Below are positions 45,080-57,119 of a stretch of 64,000 nucleotides of DNA, in pieces (position 1 is the stretch's first letter; the number at the start of each line of letters is the position of its first letter). The DNA lies in the NCBI GenBank assembly GCA_009760855.2, contig WPIO01000078.1, forward strand, positions 1,027,001-1,091,000, in the 5' to 3' direction. A program made the position numbers and the translations under genes. Under the pieces are notes generated by a model. The model was not told the DNA's origin and did not search any database. It worked only from the letters and a program-made list of their open reading frames with translations. Source of the DNA: Cristatella mucedo (Eukaryota; Bryozoa; Phylactolaemata; Cristatellidae).

Positions 45080-47844
45080 CTAAATGGAGCATCGCTGGAG
45101 TATTAGGTCCTGAACAGCTAGATTGCGGCAGGAATAGATTTTTCAGAACAAAGCTTCCCACGGGGCTCAAGGTACTATCTATGAAGGATGGCCTTTCACA
45201 GCAGCATGCTTTAATAACAACAATAGTAACGGTATTAATAATGCATACGTGTAGCAGTGTATTTAAGAGGCAGCAAAAGAAGGAATGGAGCCGATACCAT
45301 TTAGGCTCATTAACTGGTGCGTACAACTGTGTGCACGTATTCTGTTCGAGAGATAATGACATATGAAGCTCATGCTATACCCTTTTTTGGAAGTTGTGCA
45401 GACACTGATAAGTAAAAACAACTTGTATGCCTAGCTGTTCGAAAACTCTTTACAGCTAGTGGGCACAGTTTTAACGACTACATAGATGGATAGCCTTAGA
45501 ATCCCGATTAACCGATCAACCTTTGTGCCACGAAGTCAGCGGAGCGAATATCCTAGGACTGTTGCACTGAACGTGAAAAAATACATCTGTCAAAGCTGTC
45601 CTATGCAAGTACAGTAGAATTGCGAGTTAGTGATTGCATGCTCTACAATATCGAATACAAAGTGGTGAGCAGAATAGAAGTTGGTAATGCGGTGGGCGGT
45701 GGGGGGCTTTGGAAAAATACATTCCTGGCATGGTAATGAATTATAGCAAGAGCACCAACTTCGATCAAAAAGTCATACGAAGAGCTAGCAACGAAAATAA
45801 GTATCCATTTCACCGAGACCGAGAGCATTTGTTTCACCTGGAGCATGGGCAATGGTAGCAATTCAACATGTGAACACGCTCGATGAAAGATTGGTTATCG
45901 AGTGTGATAAGCAAACGAAGAAATCCGAAGAATAAGGAGCCAGCATGAAAATCTGGTGACAGATGACAGACTCATGGCAATACTTACATATTCCGATCGC
46001 GTAAGCGATATTCAGACCCGGCCTACTTTGGTGACAAAAGTCTAAAGCTAGAAATATATTGTGAACAGTAATCCAACTTGGCATTGCTCCAACTGGTCAT
46101 TTTAAGATCATCATTTGACCTTGGCACCAGAAAGTCTCCTGGGAGTGACTAATAACACTGCCAGCCAGAGCGGTTGCAAAGCAAGTTGCATCGCTGCTGC
46201 CGGCAAACAAATCAGTTTATTTGCACATACGGTCTCCAGGTGACGCTAGGCTTGCTTGCCAGTTGCTTGGTGAACTAAATAGAGGCCTCTCTTTGCGATT
46301 TGCATTATTAGCATAATTTAGGCTATCAGAGAAGATCGCCTAAGCCTGCCAACTTATTAGCAACTTAAATTACTAATTATGTATGCTTAGTTACTTTCGG
46401 ATTGAGGCTCCATCCTCATTGCAGCTACTGCCCTTTTGGGGACTCCAGCGTATGTTAACAGTAGACAGACTGGTATCTGAGTTGCAGATACTTCTTATAA
46501 CACCTATCATAAAAACCGATTACATCACATAACACATCAGCTGCTCATGATATTTCGAAAGACTTCGAAGTTCTCGGAATGTAAGAGGTCAGGTGTACAT
46601 GACTTTATGGCCGCACTAGAGGGCAGAGTCCTGGCTTGGTAGTTACAAGAGCTGTAAATTCCAGCGGGGGGGGGGGGGCACTTTATAGTCAACAACTGTG
46701 AAATTTGTTTACGTCAGGCATGGCTGCATATTGGCCTTAATGTCAGCCACAATAAGCACCACTATTAATATGCTTTGCACGTCAACCCAAACTCGGCTTT
46801 TCCTCGATAGTCAAGAAGCACTACCGAGTTGGTCAGATGTACCACACGAAGGAGTCAATCGGTAAATAACTGGGTTCATGAATTATCTCTAATAATACAA
46901 CCATTGAAACCAAGTCAGATAGTACCCAAAATATTTTGTTGCCGCATTAGGTTTGCAGTAATCGTTTGTTCCCATTTCAGAAGGAAAACATTTAGAAATC
47001 TTATTGGTAGAATACAACTATCCCGTAGGGAATATGCTTCAATGGGCACCTCTAAGATTGAACATGGAATCAGTCAACTATGCCTCCTGGTTTTGAAGCA
47101 AATACTGTCGATATATGTTCATCCGGTTAGCAGACTTTAACTATATAAGTAGTAGCTCTCATATCATTATGAAAAACGGTATATTGTAAGCTAGTCATTG
47201 GCACATAACCAGGTCGTTAATATGCAAAGTTAAATATATATATATATATATATATGCATAGAAAGTATTGGCACGATTCATCGGATAGTGGTGGAGAAGC
47301 ATAAGGCATCTGAAATAGGGCACATGGTATTGGCCTAATCGAAAACATTTTTGTATAGCATTGCAGTGAATGTGATTATCAAAACACTAATATTGTTGAA
47401 AGCACAATGATCCTGCCATCGGGGAATTTATATGCTGCCATTTTTTTGCACGGCAAATGTAGTTTGTTAGATTTAGGGCTTTTTACATTTCGCTCACTAT
47501 TTGCTCTTTTCCACACTCACTTTCTTTGGCAGCCCACGAGCTCACCTGCCCGATTGGTTGCTAAGCGAAAATCTCGGCGAAGTAAGTTGACGGTGATGAG
47601 AGTTCAGATTGGGGTAGCCACTTCCGGCAAGAATCTGACCCGCACGCCCTGCCCTGAGCATGCATCCACCACAGCAGCCAACCTGCAGCAGCCGGCGGCA
47701 CATGCCAGTGACCCTGCAAACCCTGCACTTGCCCATCCCCCAAATGCTTGAAGTCTTCAATCGTAAGGAGCCGGGCCGAACCCAGGCGAAACCAGCAGGG
47801 CGGTGCCACACGCAGGCTAGAGTAAGCATCTCCATACTACCTAC
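45080..47844 (-). other. Intron between E1 and E2
   Basis: About 2.8 kb, AT-rich, with a G run near 46,665 and an (AT)n run near 47,233. No transposon or exon recognised. Confidence 0.6.
47233..47255. repeat. (AT)n microsatellite
   Basis: About eleven TA units, directly visible. Confidence 0.85.
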
Positions 47845-50800
47845 CTCTTTCAGAAGGCTTATCCATCTAGCAGCCATGTGCCCCTGCCCGATGCCGTCAC
47901 CCACTCCTGCTCCACTCGCAGTCGCGGCGGTCGTCGTCGTCGTCTTAGACGACACGATGGACGACGACGACTGCGGTGGCGTACCGTTACTGCTAACGAG
48001 CCGACCTGCCTGGTCACGCTGTGGCCCATTTTTCTTCCGGTCGTCATGGCTCGGCAAAGGCATCCGACGGCAGCTGCAATCCGATTGACCTCCAAAGCCA
48101 TTAGGGTCGAGCTCCTCCTCGTTATGCTCCAATACCTTACTGGCCTTCTGCGGCTGGGCATGTCGGTCATGCAGAATAGAGAGTGTGTGCTCAGCAATCA
48201 GGATAGGGCCAGCAGTGACTGCTCCCACTGAGGCTGCTTCAAACGTTGCTGTTCTTCCGGCTGCTTCCCACGCACTGCCTGTATTGCTAACTGCAGCAGC
48301 AGCTGCAGCTGCAGCAGTGTCAGCGTACATCCTGCAAGCTGCATCTGATGCCTTGATGGCAGCACGAGTGTCTGCCTGGAAGCAAACTCCGGCTGCTTGC
48401 CCATCGCAGCCTATTGCAGCTAGGCTGCTCGAAGGTGTGGCTACTTCTACTGCCACGTGTGCTTCTACTGCCACAGCCACCACGGGCAAAGGTGTTGTAG
48501 GTAGCAGGTCCTTTGCACTAGAGAGGCATAGCGAAGAGAGAACGAGCGGAGTAATATTGCAGGCCGTCAGCTCGCAATCCGGTTGATTGCGAATTTCCTG
48601 GTCTCCTGAGCTCCACTCGAGCACTGGAACAGTAGGTGTCACTGCCTGGCTGTTCTCAGACCAAGCAGCATCCTTCAACAGCAGAAGGGTGTACTCTGGC
48701 TCTATCAAACTCTGCCATGAAGCAGCCACGGCAACGTGCTGGCCGTGAGCGGTGTCGAGGCCGAACCGAAATTGGTCTGCAGCTTGTTCTTGATCACTTA
48801 TGTCGCAGCCGACCGATCGGCTGACATCGGTGGTGATTCGGCATTGCATGCTGGCAGACTGTGTGCCTACATCGTCTCTACGCTGGCTGCTGCTGTCACA
48901 ATTTCCGGGGCAGCTGCCAATCGACCCGAACAAGGTGGTCGAATTCAAGTGCCGGTCATCATCATCATCATCAGTCACCTTGCCTGTTGGTGACTTTTCA
49001 GCTGGTTTCAGCAGTGGGTTTAATTTACTATGACTGGAGACCCAGTGGGCAGATTGAGTGGTAAGTGCTCTACTTTCGTCATCAACTCCTCGCACAGAGC
49101 AGATGGGCATGATCTCAGTACATGAGTGGAAATCAGGGGTAGTCATAACAGTAGCTCCACTTAAAAGAGGTGGCAAATCGATTCGTGCATCGACTGTGTC
49201 ACTTGCCGACACTTCTGCTTTGACTAGTGACACAGTCATTAAATTGACGAGGGACGTGACGTTGCTGTGTAGCAGAACACAGTCCTGCTGCTCAGCAGCG
49301 TTCGCCTGGAGGACAAGATCAACAGTAATGAAGGTATCGACCGTGGAAATACTTTCAGTGGGACAAGCAAGAAACTTTGTCGAAAATACATCCATCTTCG
49401 GCGAGTCTGGATTCATCATCTGAAAGGCGATCGACTCCTCGGCTGTTGCTGCAGCCGTTAAATTTACTTCTGCTTTTCCTTCAAGTCTGTCAATGCATCC
49501 GTGTAACTTATCTGGAGAATTGCAAGTGCTCTGGAGTTCTAGCATGGTGCAGCTGATGTCGACGAGGCAAGCAGGTGGCTGACAAACATCGGACGAGCGC
49601 TCAGCGCTCTCTGATGCATAATTCTTATCAACGAAGCAGTTAACCGCAGATTGTAGGCTGTGACTTGTACGGATGAGCTGGCTTTCAAAGTTAATGCCGA
49701 CGGAATGCATTTGCTCTGCGTGCGATGTAGCTAAGCCACTCCTGTCGGCCGATCGATCGCCCGTGTCACTCGCAGAGTGATACTCAACGTCGCTCGGCGA
49801 TATTGCACTGCATAAGACATCAGCAGTTGTCGGTGCCTCAAAGACCTGTGAATTGCAGCATCGCATTGGCTCAATGTCGCCCAGGTTTTGTATGACTTTG
49901 CGTGCAATACCCAGAGTCTCGGCTGTATTGACATCTCGTCCGTCTGAGAGGTGGCCACTTGTGGTCATGTGGGTGTCTGGCATCGCAGGCCGGACAATCG
50001 GCTGGCTGTGGCACGAGAGCGAGACGGCACCATCGACAAAGAGGTTAGCACACAGAGCTGCACCGCGGCTGGAGCTGTCAGCGACTGCAGCCTTGGGCCG
50101 TGTCATTTCTGCCAATCCTGCTCTGGCTGGTGCCTCCATTGCCACCTTCTCCACCAGCGCCTCTTCTGTGTCCTCTTGCTCCTCCGGGCGCTCCTCCTTG
50201 TTCTCTGCCTCGTCGTCCTGTGCTTTGTCATCCTCCCCTTCCTCGTCCTCCTCCGGCCTCCAGGAAGAGCTATAGCCATCTGATCGCTCAGTCACGTGGC
50301 CGCGACCGGCTGCTGCCGACTCCTCCCCGCCGGACGCCGTGTCCCAAGCTTCCAGCGTCTCGCGTGCCAGGTAAGAGCATTCGTCTGCCAGCATGCCCCA
50401 GTCTATCGGCACCGTGCTGTCCTCACCGCTGGCCAGCTGCTCGTCATCAGCGTAGCTGCAGGTGCCTGGCACGGGATCGGCTTGCTGCTCACGGCTCGCT
50501 GTGGCGATCGTGGCCCTGCTTGGCTCCAATGGCACCAGTGCACTGGCAGCAGCAGCAGCAGCAGCATTGGCGGCAGAAGCATCAGCAGTGGCGGCGGCAC
50601 TGGTGGCTGCCATTGAGAGCTTAATTTCGCCGGGTTGGGGCTGCTGCAACTTCTGTCTATGCCGCGCCGGCCCGGCTGCAGTGAGAGAAGGCGACCTGGG
50701 ACGGGCCGCAGCATGTGCACTCGAGCCCGATCCGCCTCCCCCACCGCCGCCGCCGCCGCTGCTGCGGCCGCCGTTGCCATCCTCTCTCCGACGCTTCGAC

Positions 50801-51219
50801 GACAAGCCGCCAGCGGCACCGCAGCCATCGGCACTCGTGCGCGTTGTCGTTGCAGTCCCACCAAGCGCCGGAGTCTTGGCAGAGCTGCTGCCACTTCTGC
50901 TGCTGCGGCTGCTGCAGCTTCTCTGTGCTGCTGAGGAAGATGAGGAGGCGGATGGCGATGAGGAGGCAGCCGAGGAGGCAGCTGGCCCTTTGTCAGCAAC
51001 AGCAGACAACCTGTGGCCGGCCGACTGAGACCGCTTGCGCCGGGCAGTCAGAGCAGCTTTGGGTGCCTCGAACTGCAGGTAGTACCCCTTGCTGCTGCCA
51101 CCGCCACTCTGCTGCTGCTGCTGGCCCCAAGCCAGCGAGTCGTGTGGGCTGATCACGGTGCATTCGCCACCACGTGATGCCAGTGCCCTGGCTCCGGGCG
51201 TGCGTGGCGATGTAGCCAT
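47845..51219 (-). CDS. Exon E1 of the giant gene: 1,125 codons, putative N-terminal part
   Basis: The frame starts MATSPRTPGARALASRGGE and runs to a strong donor (CTGAAAGAG then GTAGGT), phase 0 into E2. The start was chosen because A at -3 and G at +4 make a good Kozak context. However, the frame stays open eight codons further, to a good acceptor (TTCGTTTTAG, exon start 51,243), so E1 may be internal. From the N-terminus: a Gln run (34-38), basic patches ARRKRSQ and SKRRRE that could be nuclear localisation signals (about 59-65 and 141-147), Ser, Gly and Ala runs (about 82-115, 153-163, 207-226), a strongly acidic Glu/Asp stretch (about 322-354), then a long Ser/Thr-rich disordered region. 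No membrane segment or enzymatic motif. The family is not recognised. Translation beyond 47,845 in the same frame is intronic read-through. Confidence 0.75.
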
Positions 51220-51223
51220 GCTG

Positions 51224-51238
51224 TCACGTGCCGTCCAT
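51224..51238 (-). promoter_or_regulatory. Four-codon upstream ORF just before the E1 start
   Basis: On the minus strand ATG GAC GGC ACG TGA ends four bases before the E1 ATG. G at -3 and G at +4 make it a strong context. If transcription includes this stretch as 5' UTR, it could dampen translation of E1. If E1 is an internal exon it is irrelevant. Confidence 0.35.
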
Positions 51239-51284
51239 GGCGACTAAAACGAAAGCAGGCGGACCGTCCTCATCGAGAGCCTCT

Positions 51285-51430
51285 TGCCACCGAACATACG
51301 GCTGCTGCCAGCTGCTGCCTGCTGGTGCCTGCTGTCTGCTACAGCTTGGTGCTGCTGCCTGCTGCCGCCTGCTGCTGCTACCTGCTGCTGCTACCTGCAG
51401 CTACTCCGTGCTGCTGCCTGCAGCTATGCA
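51285..51430. repeat. Degenerate CTG/CTGCC-rich repeat
   Basis: Repeated variants of CTGCTGCCTGCTGGTGCCTG over about 140 bases, next to E1. Open frames here on both strands reflect the repeat. Confidence 0.7.
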
Positions 51431-53224
51431 GTCGCGCAGCCTCGCCGAGCAGAGCCAGTGGTGCATCAAGCTTGCAAAGTAGGAGCAAAGCCCCCCCCCC
51501 CCTCTGCAGTGGACAGCAGTTTGGCTGCAGTTTGGGCTGTGTCTTCGTCTGCCCGACCACTACTCAAATAATTGGCAAACAAAGCTTTTGCTCAGCAGGC
51601 ACAAAAGATGAGAACTCATGTCCGCTATGACATCTTCCTTCCAGCTGCCACCTCTGGCACATCCTGTTGAGCTGTCCCGCACCACTGCTTCCATGCTACT
51701 CACTCCTTGACTGCCATCCTGACTCAGCTAAGCCTCTCAATTTCTCTTCATTTAGTGAGCCCGGAGTCTGTTGGTTACCGTGTTCGGAAGGAAAGCCACT
51801 TAGGCTTCGAGCGTGATATAGACAACCCTTCAGTCAGCCCACTCACGGTACTAGGTGGCTGCCGGCACTTGGCATCAGCTAGGAAAACGCTCATGAAATT
51901 CGTACTCGAAACACCAAGTCTCTGCGCCTAATCATAGCCAAGAGACAGGCAGAAATTACCAAGGAAGACTCTAAACGGGGCTAGGCAATGGCAATGCTTA
52001 CGAGATAGAAGGAATAATAAGAGCTAACAGCACGGCAGTGAGAAGCTTCCAAAATCGTTTAACTGTTCAATCTAAAAGAAGGAAATGGAGAGCCTGGTGG
52101 AGCGTCGATGCAACCCTGGCCGCCGGTTGGGATGAGACAGAACTCAATCGTTGTGGAGCCTTAACATAACGAACGAGTGTTTAGAAATGTAGCAGTTCAA
52201 AGGGTAGGAGATCGTATTCGCCGAGCCACAGAAGCCGTGCGATATGTGCTGTGTAGGTGCTTCCGGTGACGTTAATGGCCAAAGGTAAATTGACAGCAAC
52301 ACGAAAATTACAGTGGATTTAAGCAAGCACTTACGCTCAGATCGGCACGATCGGCACATTCAATCCATGGCACATGATGACTAGAAAAGTACCTTCCTAA
52401 ATGCTGCATAGCCAAAACAATAAGCCGGCAGCAGCAGCAGCAAGAAAACGCAATGCAGATTCAACAAAGAACTTCGGGGAAATGATTGTCCAACAAGGAT
52501 GCAAATTGCGGCTGTAACTCTTCCAGGTGGACATGCTAAGGATGTTAATTTGACAGCTGACTGCAGCAAATTTGCATTAGCTCAACTTAGTCAGCGATGC
52601 CGTGCCTGGCTTGCATCAGCTCAAGCCACTGCAGCAAATGTCAGTGCCTGATAGAACCAAGCAGGCTGGAGCAGAAAGAGGCAGAAAGGCTTTCACTCAG
52701 CACAGGCATGGTTACTAGATTTTAAATTGCCCTTTTCCGTTGAACTGTCTTGAATCTGTGGAGTGACGAACAATACAGACCGTGAAGGGCATATCAGTTC
52801 AAGCCTGGGGCAGTGCCTCTGCTGCTACTACACCCAGTGGCTGAGCCAACCGGGGCAGTTGTCCCTCCCCCAAGTAAATTCGCCATGTGCCACCTGGTAC
52901 CAACATCCGTGCCACCTGCTAACACGGCAGAGGAGAGCATAGAAAAGGAGAGAAAGTCTTTGGGTTGTCCCATTCTGTGGCTCCTTGGAATGTGCGAAGC
53001 ATTGGCAACCACCACAAGCATCATTCCTGGCAATACAAATGAAAAGTCTTTTTGCCAATGCTAGCTAGTCGGTCGTTGTCCCCCCTCTCACCGTCTAAGC
53101 TTCAGGGACGACATCCAGCACAACGACGACGCCCGGCAGTCCGACAGGGTGCCTCGAAAGCAAACATCCGGCATAAATCAATAAGTTGTGGCCCATATAC
53201 ATGTAATATGTGATTCATGTGTAC
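51431..53224. other. Upstream flank of E1, no gene seen
   Basis: No named transposon and no convincing exon. A C run lies at about 51,490-51,501. Confidence 0.4.
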
Positions 53225-53378
53225 AGCTCCTAACAGAACCGAATCTCTCTCTCTATCCAGGCTCTGCTTCACATATGCGGCAGGGCTTGAGCCAACGACC
53301 TCGGTCAACCAAATACATTCACCTTGACCTCGGCATTACAGGCGAGCACCTTGACCCCTCGACTAAACCAGGGCGTCC
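53225..53378 (-). mobile_element. SINE-2 copy, degenerate
   Basis: On the minus strand: TCGAGGGGTCAAGGTGCTCG (A box region), TTGGCTCAAGCCCTGCC (B box region), then AAGCAGAGCCTGGATAGAG and AGATTCGGTTCTG, a worn form of the shared stem-loop. Confidence 0.7.
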
Positions 53379-53520
53379 CGGTCGGTGGTAGTTATGATGT
53401 GCTAGTCGCATGCACTGCAACCATTAAGCGTGAAAACGGCAGCACATATAGCGGCTACGAATATATTGTGCAATAATCTTAGGTCAAGGCGACTTGAAAA
53501 CAGAAACCATGAAATGGGCT

Positions 53521-53585
53521 GTCAGTTGCACTCCCAGAGTTAGCCAGGACGTCTGAGCTGATTTGACCACTAGGCCACGGAGCCG
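53521..53585 (-). mobile_element. tRNA-like fragment, possible third SINE head
   Basis: On the minus strand GGCTCCGTGGCCTAGTGGTC contains a consensus-like A box (TGGCCTAGTGG). The B box position is degraded. Too decayed to be a tRNA gene. Confidence 0.35.
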
Positions 53586-53774
53586 TTGGTTTCTGTCATG
53601 GCTGCCGTTGAAGCCTGACCGCCCACCAGTGTCAACCAGACTTCTCTATGCTATTGATATGGACTCCTTATTTTAAGGCGTAGATGGATGCTATTCGTCA
53701 CTAACATGTTCCGATACTGCCAGTACGGTCGTGACAGCTACTGCATGCGTTTTTAACAGCTTGTAATGTAATTT

Positions 53775-54215
53775 AATGTATCTTCGTCTGTAATTCCACA
53801 AAGTCATAAAGACTATGTGGGTGTTACGCAGGAGAGTTTTGTATAGCGCACTCACAGCCTAAGCGGCTTTCGGTACGCATTCGGTAGCCAACAGACTTCG
53901 TCTCACCCAACAAAGAGAAAGTGGGAAGCATAGCAGAGTCAGGAGAGCAGTTGAGGTAGTGAGTGCATAGAAGTAGCAGCTCGGGACCGCTGAAAAGGAT
54001 GAGCCATAGTCGGCAGCAAGAGAGTAGTTGTCGTTGCATAATAATTGTGGAAGCGAGATCCACAGTCTAGTACCTGCATAGCTAAAGCTTCTTTCGCCAA
54101 CGGTCTTTAAGCAGAGGAAAGGAACAGCTAATTTATTGTCCCCACAGGACCTGAGGGGCGACGAGGCTGAAACTGGTGCAGTAGTTCAGCTAGGTACTAA
54201 GGAGCCAAGCTTATC
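53775..54215 (-). mobile_element. LINE-B 3' end
   Basis: Near-colinear with 10,895-11,340 on the same strand. Shared landmarks are the YLNCSPDSAMLPTFSL peptide and, in plus orientation, TGGGTGTTACGCAGGAG near the 3' end. Heavily 5'-truncated. Confidence 0.75.
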
Positions 54216-54776
54216 AAAACATATTACGAAACGAGGCTGCTGGACGATGACTGTAGACTGCCTCAATGGTCTACTGTGTTGACAAGAAAACAGCTGGGGC
54301 GGTGACGAATAATAAATCATCGCACACACAAACGTTCATCGAATGCACAACCGTTTCTCACGAATAAATGACTTGCAATTTGACTGTGTTCATCACTGTC
54401 GGCAGCACTTGCTCCACCTGGAAATCTCTGAAAGTCGCGCTCCTCCACTGACTGCATGTCGTTAAATCTAGCTGTGCAAGAGATGCTGCTCCTAAGTAGA
54501 CTGCAAATACTCGACAATGGCTTAATAACCTCAAACAGCTCCCAGACACACGTAGAGGCAATTGTGTATATCAGCATCGGAAACTTTCAAAATGTTGCTG
54601 TAGGCAACAACTGTGTCAGAGTGTTACCTTACATCACTCGCAAAAATTCGCATTCATGACATAGGCTTCTCCTCTAGAGCAAGATTGAGCACAAACCATA
54701 TTGGAATAATGGTGATATTGACCATTTGAGCCTATTAAAGACAGCAAAATGTTTCTTTGAACCAATTGGCTCTTTT
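54216..54776. other. Non-coding stretch, no gene seen
   Basis: Short open frames on both strands at 54,317-54,659 have no supporting features. Confidence 0.4.
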
Positions 54777-55194
54777 GTGCTATCTCTCTCTCACACACGC
54801 ACTCACTTTCCCTGCTTTCTGTCACTCCGTCACTCACTCACTCACTCACTTACTCACTCACTCACTCTCTCTCTCTCTCTTTCTCTCTCACACACTCACT
54901 CACTCTCCCTGCTCTCTCTCTCTCTCTCACTCACTCACTCTCTCACTCACTCTCTCTCACTCTCCCTGCTCTCTCTCTCACTCACTCACTCACTCACTCT
55001 CACTCTCCCTGCTCTCTCTCACTCACTCACTCACTCACTCTCTCTCCCAGCTCTCTCTCTCTCACTCACTCACTCACCCACTCACACACTCGCTCGCTCA
55101 CTCACTCACTCACTCACTCACTCACTCACTCACTCACTCACTCACTCACTCACTCACTCACTCTCTCACTCACTCTCTCTCTTTCACTCTCCCT

Positions 55195-55254
<60 letters not shown>

Positions 55255-55478
55255 ACTCACTCACTCTCTCTCTCACTCTCCCTGCTCTCTCTCTCTCACT
55301 CACTCACTCACTCTCTCTCTCTCTCACTCTCCCTGCTCTCTCTCACTCACTCACTCACTCACTCACTCACACACTTGCTCGCTCAATCACTCACTCACTC
55401 ACTCACTCACTCACTCACTCACTCACTCACTCACTCACTCACTCGCTCACTCACTGAGTCTCTCACTCTCTCCAGCCA
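54777..55478. repeat. Mixed (ACTC)n / (CT)n array, about 700 bp
   Basis: Alternating blocks of ACTC tetranucleotide and CT dinucleotide repeats, punctuated by a recurring CTCTCCCTGCTCTC phrase, so there is also a higher-order period. It creates long open frames of Leu-Thr-His-Ser repeats that are not credible proteins. Confidence 0.95.
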
Positions 55479-56584
55479 GATCTGCCTTCCATTCTCCCCA
55501 CACAAAATACCGTGGCCACGTCGTCCTCGTGCAGCCTCCGTCCTCCATCTCAGTAAACAGAGGCTACTAAGCAGAGCACCTTCAACTGTAGATTCCTATG
55601 CCAAAGTGCTAAGACCAATGACCACGAGCTGCTGATTGCAGCATCGGGCTTCCTTCTATGGGAGCACTGGTTCTGATTCCTGCTCGTGAGATCCAAAAAG
55701 CTGTGGGCATGGTCTATCATTATGTTCGGTGTTGTTTATTGGTCTCTGAATGCAGTCTTGTGGACCCTGCCTGGCAGAGCAGCATATCGACTGAGCCCGG
55801 AGCCCAGGTGCTCACTATCAGCATAATGTGGTATGCCCATCGCGACCTGATCGAATCGGGTGCAAGTCAACAGCCCCTCATTTAAGCAGCCAAGCTTGTT
55901 TCGTGAACCCAACTACCGCCGGCAGCTAGCGTGCTGCGCATGCACACAAAATGCCCATGGTCCACACAACATGGCCCCTCACACACCCCGCTCCCTCCAG
56001 TCTGCAAGCTCACGTCGGACATGTCGCAACGCGTCAGCCCTGCCGTGCTTCAGCACCTCAGCACCACCGCTCTAACTTCTCTCAGGAGCCTGTCTTGACT
56101 GAGGTAGCAAGTGGGACTCTGGCCACATAACAGCATCTCTGATGCATCGAGTTGATGACTGGGCCAGATCTTGACCTGGTCAAGGACAGCCAATCGGTAG
56201 GAAGGGTGAAGTGGCCTGTCAGGTGGCTTGGCCTCCTGACATACCCCATCAGGTCGGTCGCCGGATGGCCAAGGCGCCCAGTGACCTATGTCCTTCCTTG
56301 CCAAAGAGACGGCACACGATCCCTGGAGAGTCCAAGTACCCAGCAGGGAGGGTGGGGTGGATCCTTCCTCTACAGTGCTGGCCATCCTGAGCCAGCGCTC
56401 TACACTGGGTGGAAAGCAGTGGCCCACAAGCAACTGCAGGCATTCATTGACATGCAGAAAGAGCCTCCTTCTGCCAGCCATAAGGAGCAGTCGAGGTCAA
56501 GGTTAGGCTCATTGGAAAGTTCTCTAGCATTGTCAGACATCCAAGATATGGCAGAGAACGGTAAACTCATCTTTAGGGTTCAAG
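55479..56584. other. GC-rich unannotated stretch with open frames on both strands
   Basis: The plus strand is open from 56,152 into the LINE at 56,585 (about 144 codons) and the minus strand is open for 143 codons at 56,050-56,481. I see no splice sites, motif or homology to decide, and would not call either a gene. Confidence 0.3.
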
Positions 56585-56960
56585 AATCCTTTGGAGACCG
56601 TGCATTTAGTTCATACGCTCCCAAAGCCTGGAACTCCCTCCCGACCTGCGTCAGAACATCCCCTGACCTGACCACATTTAAAAGGAACCTAAAAACACAC
56701 CTATTTAGGACAGCATTTAGTGGGTCCCTGTGATTCGTCCTTGATGTGCTTATGCGTGCTGACACTGTGCATGCTGCCACTAACCACATTTGCATGCTGA
56801 CCCTGTGCATGTCACCCCTAACCAAATTATTCATTTCGTCGGTTTTTCAAGCATGATTTTACTTACCATTCAATTGCATTTCACTTTACAGCAAATGTAA
56901 AGAGCCTAGAGAGAGATTAAGTTCTCTGAGGGCGCTTTATCAAGTGAATTATTATTATAT
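56585..56960 (+). mobile_element. LINE-A 3' end, young, 5'-truncated
   Basis: Starts at the SFGDRAFSSYAPKAWNSLP block and is almost identical to 42,300-42,516. It then continues through the intact 3' UTR: GTAAAGAGCCTAGAGAGAG, TTAAGTTCTCTGAGGGCGCT and a short (ATT)n tail near 56,950. It supplies the reference 3' end for the family. Confidence 0.9.
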
Positions 56961-57119
56961 TAATCCTGCAACGGCTGAATCAACGTGCAGTGCCTAAGGT
57001 GATTGGAAGGACACGCCCACAAGCACACACGAGCATGTGCACACGCAGGCGCGCACAAGCGCACACATGTCAGCAACCATACAGTCTGTCGTCAAAGCCA
57101 TAGCTGCCAAACCATATAA

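Noticed and set aside
47542-47844. Extension of the E1 frame to a stop at 47,542
   Set aside because: The strong donor at 47,844 and the in-phase E2 acceptor indicate intronic read-through.
50100-51152. Plus-strand and alternative minus frames opposite E1
   Set aside because: Same explanation: composition-driven antisense frames.
54726-55635. Long plus-strand frames of Leu-Thr-His-Ser repeats
   Set aside because: Translation of the (ACTC)n/(CT)n array, and open in two phases at once.
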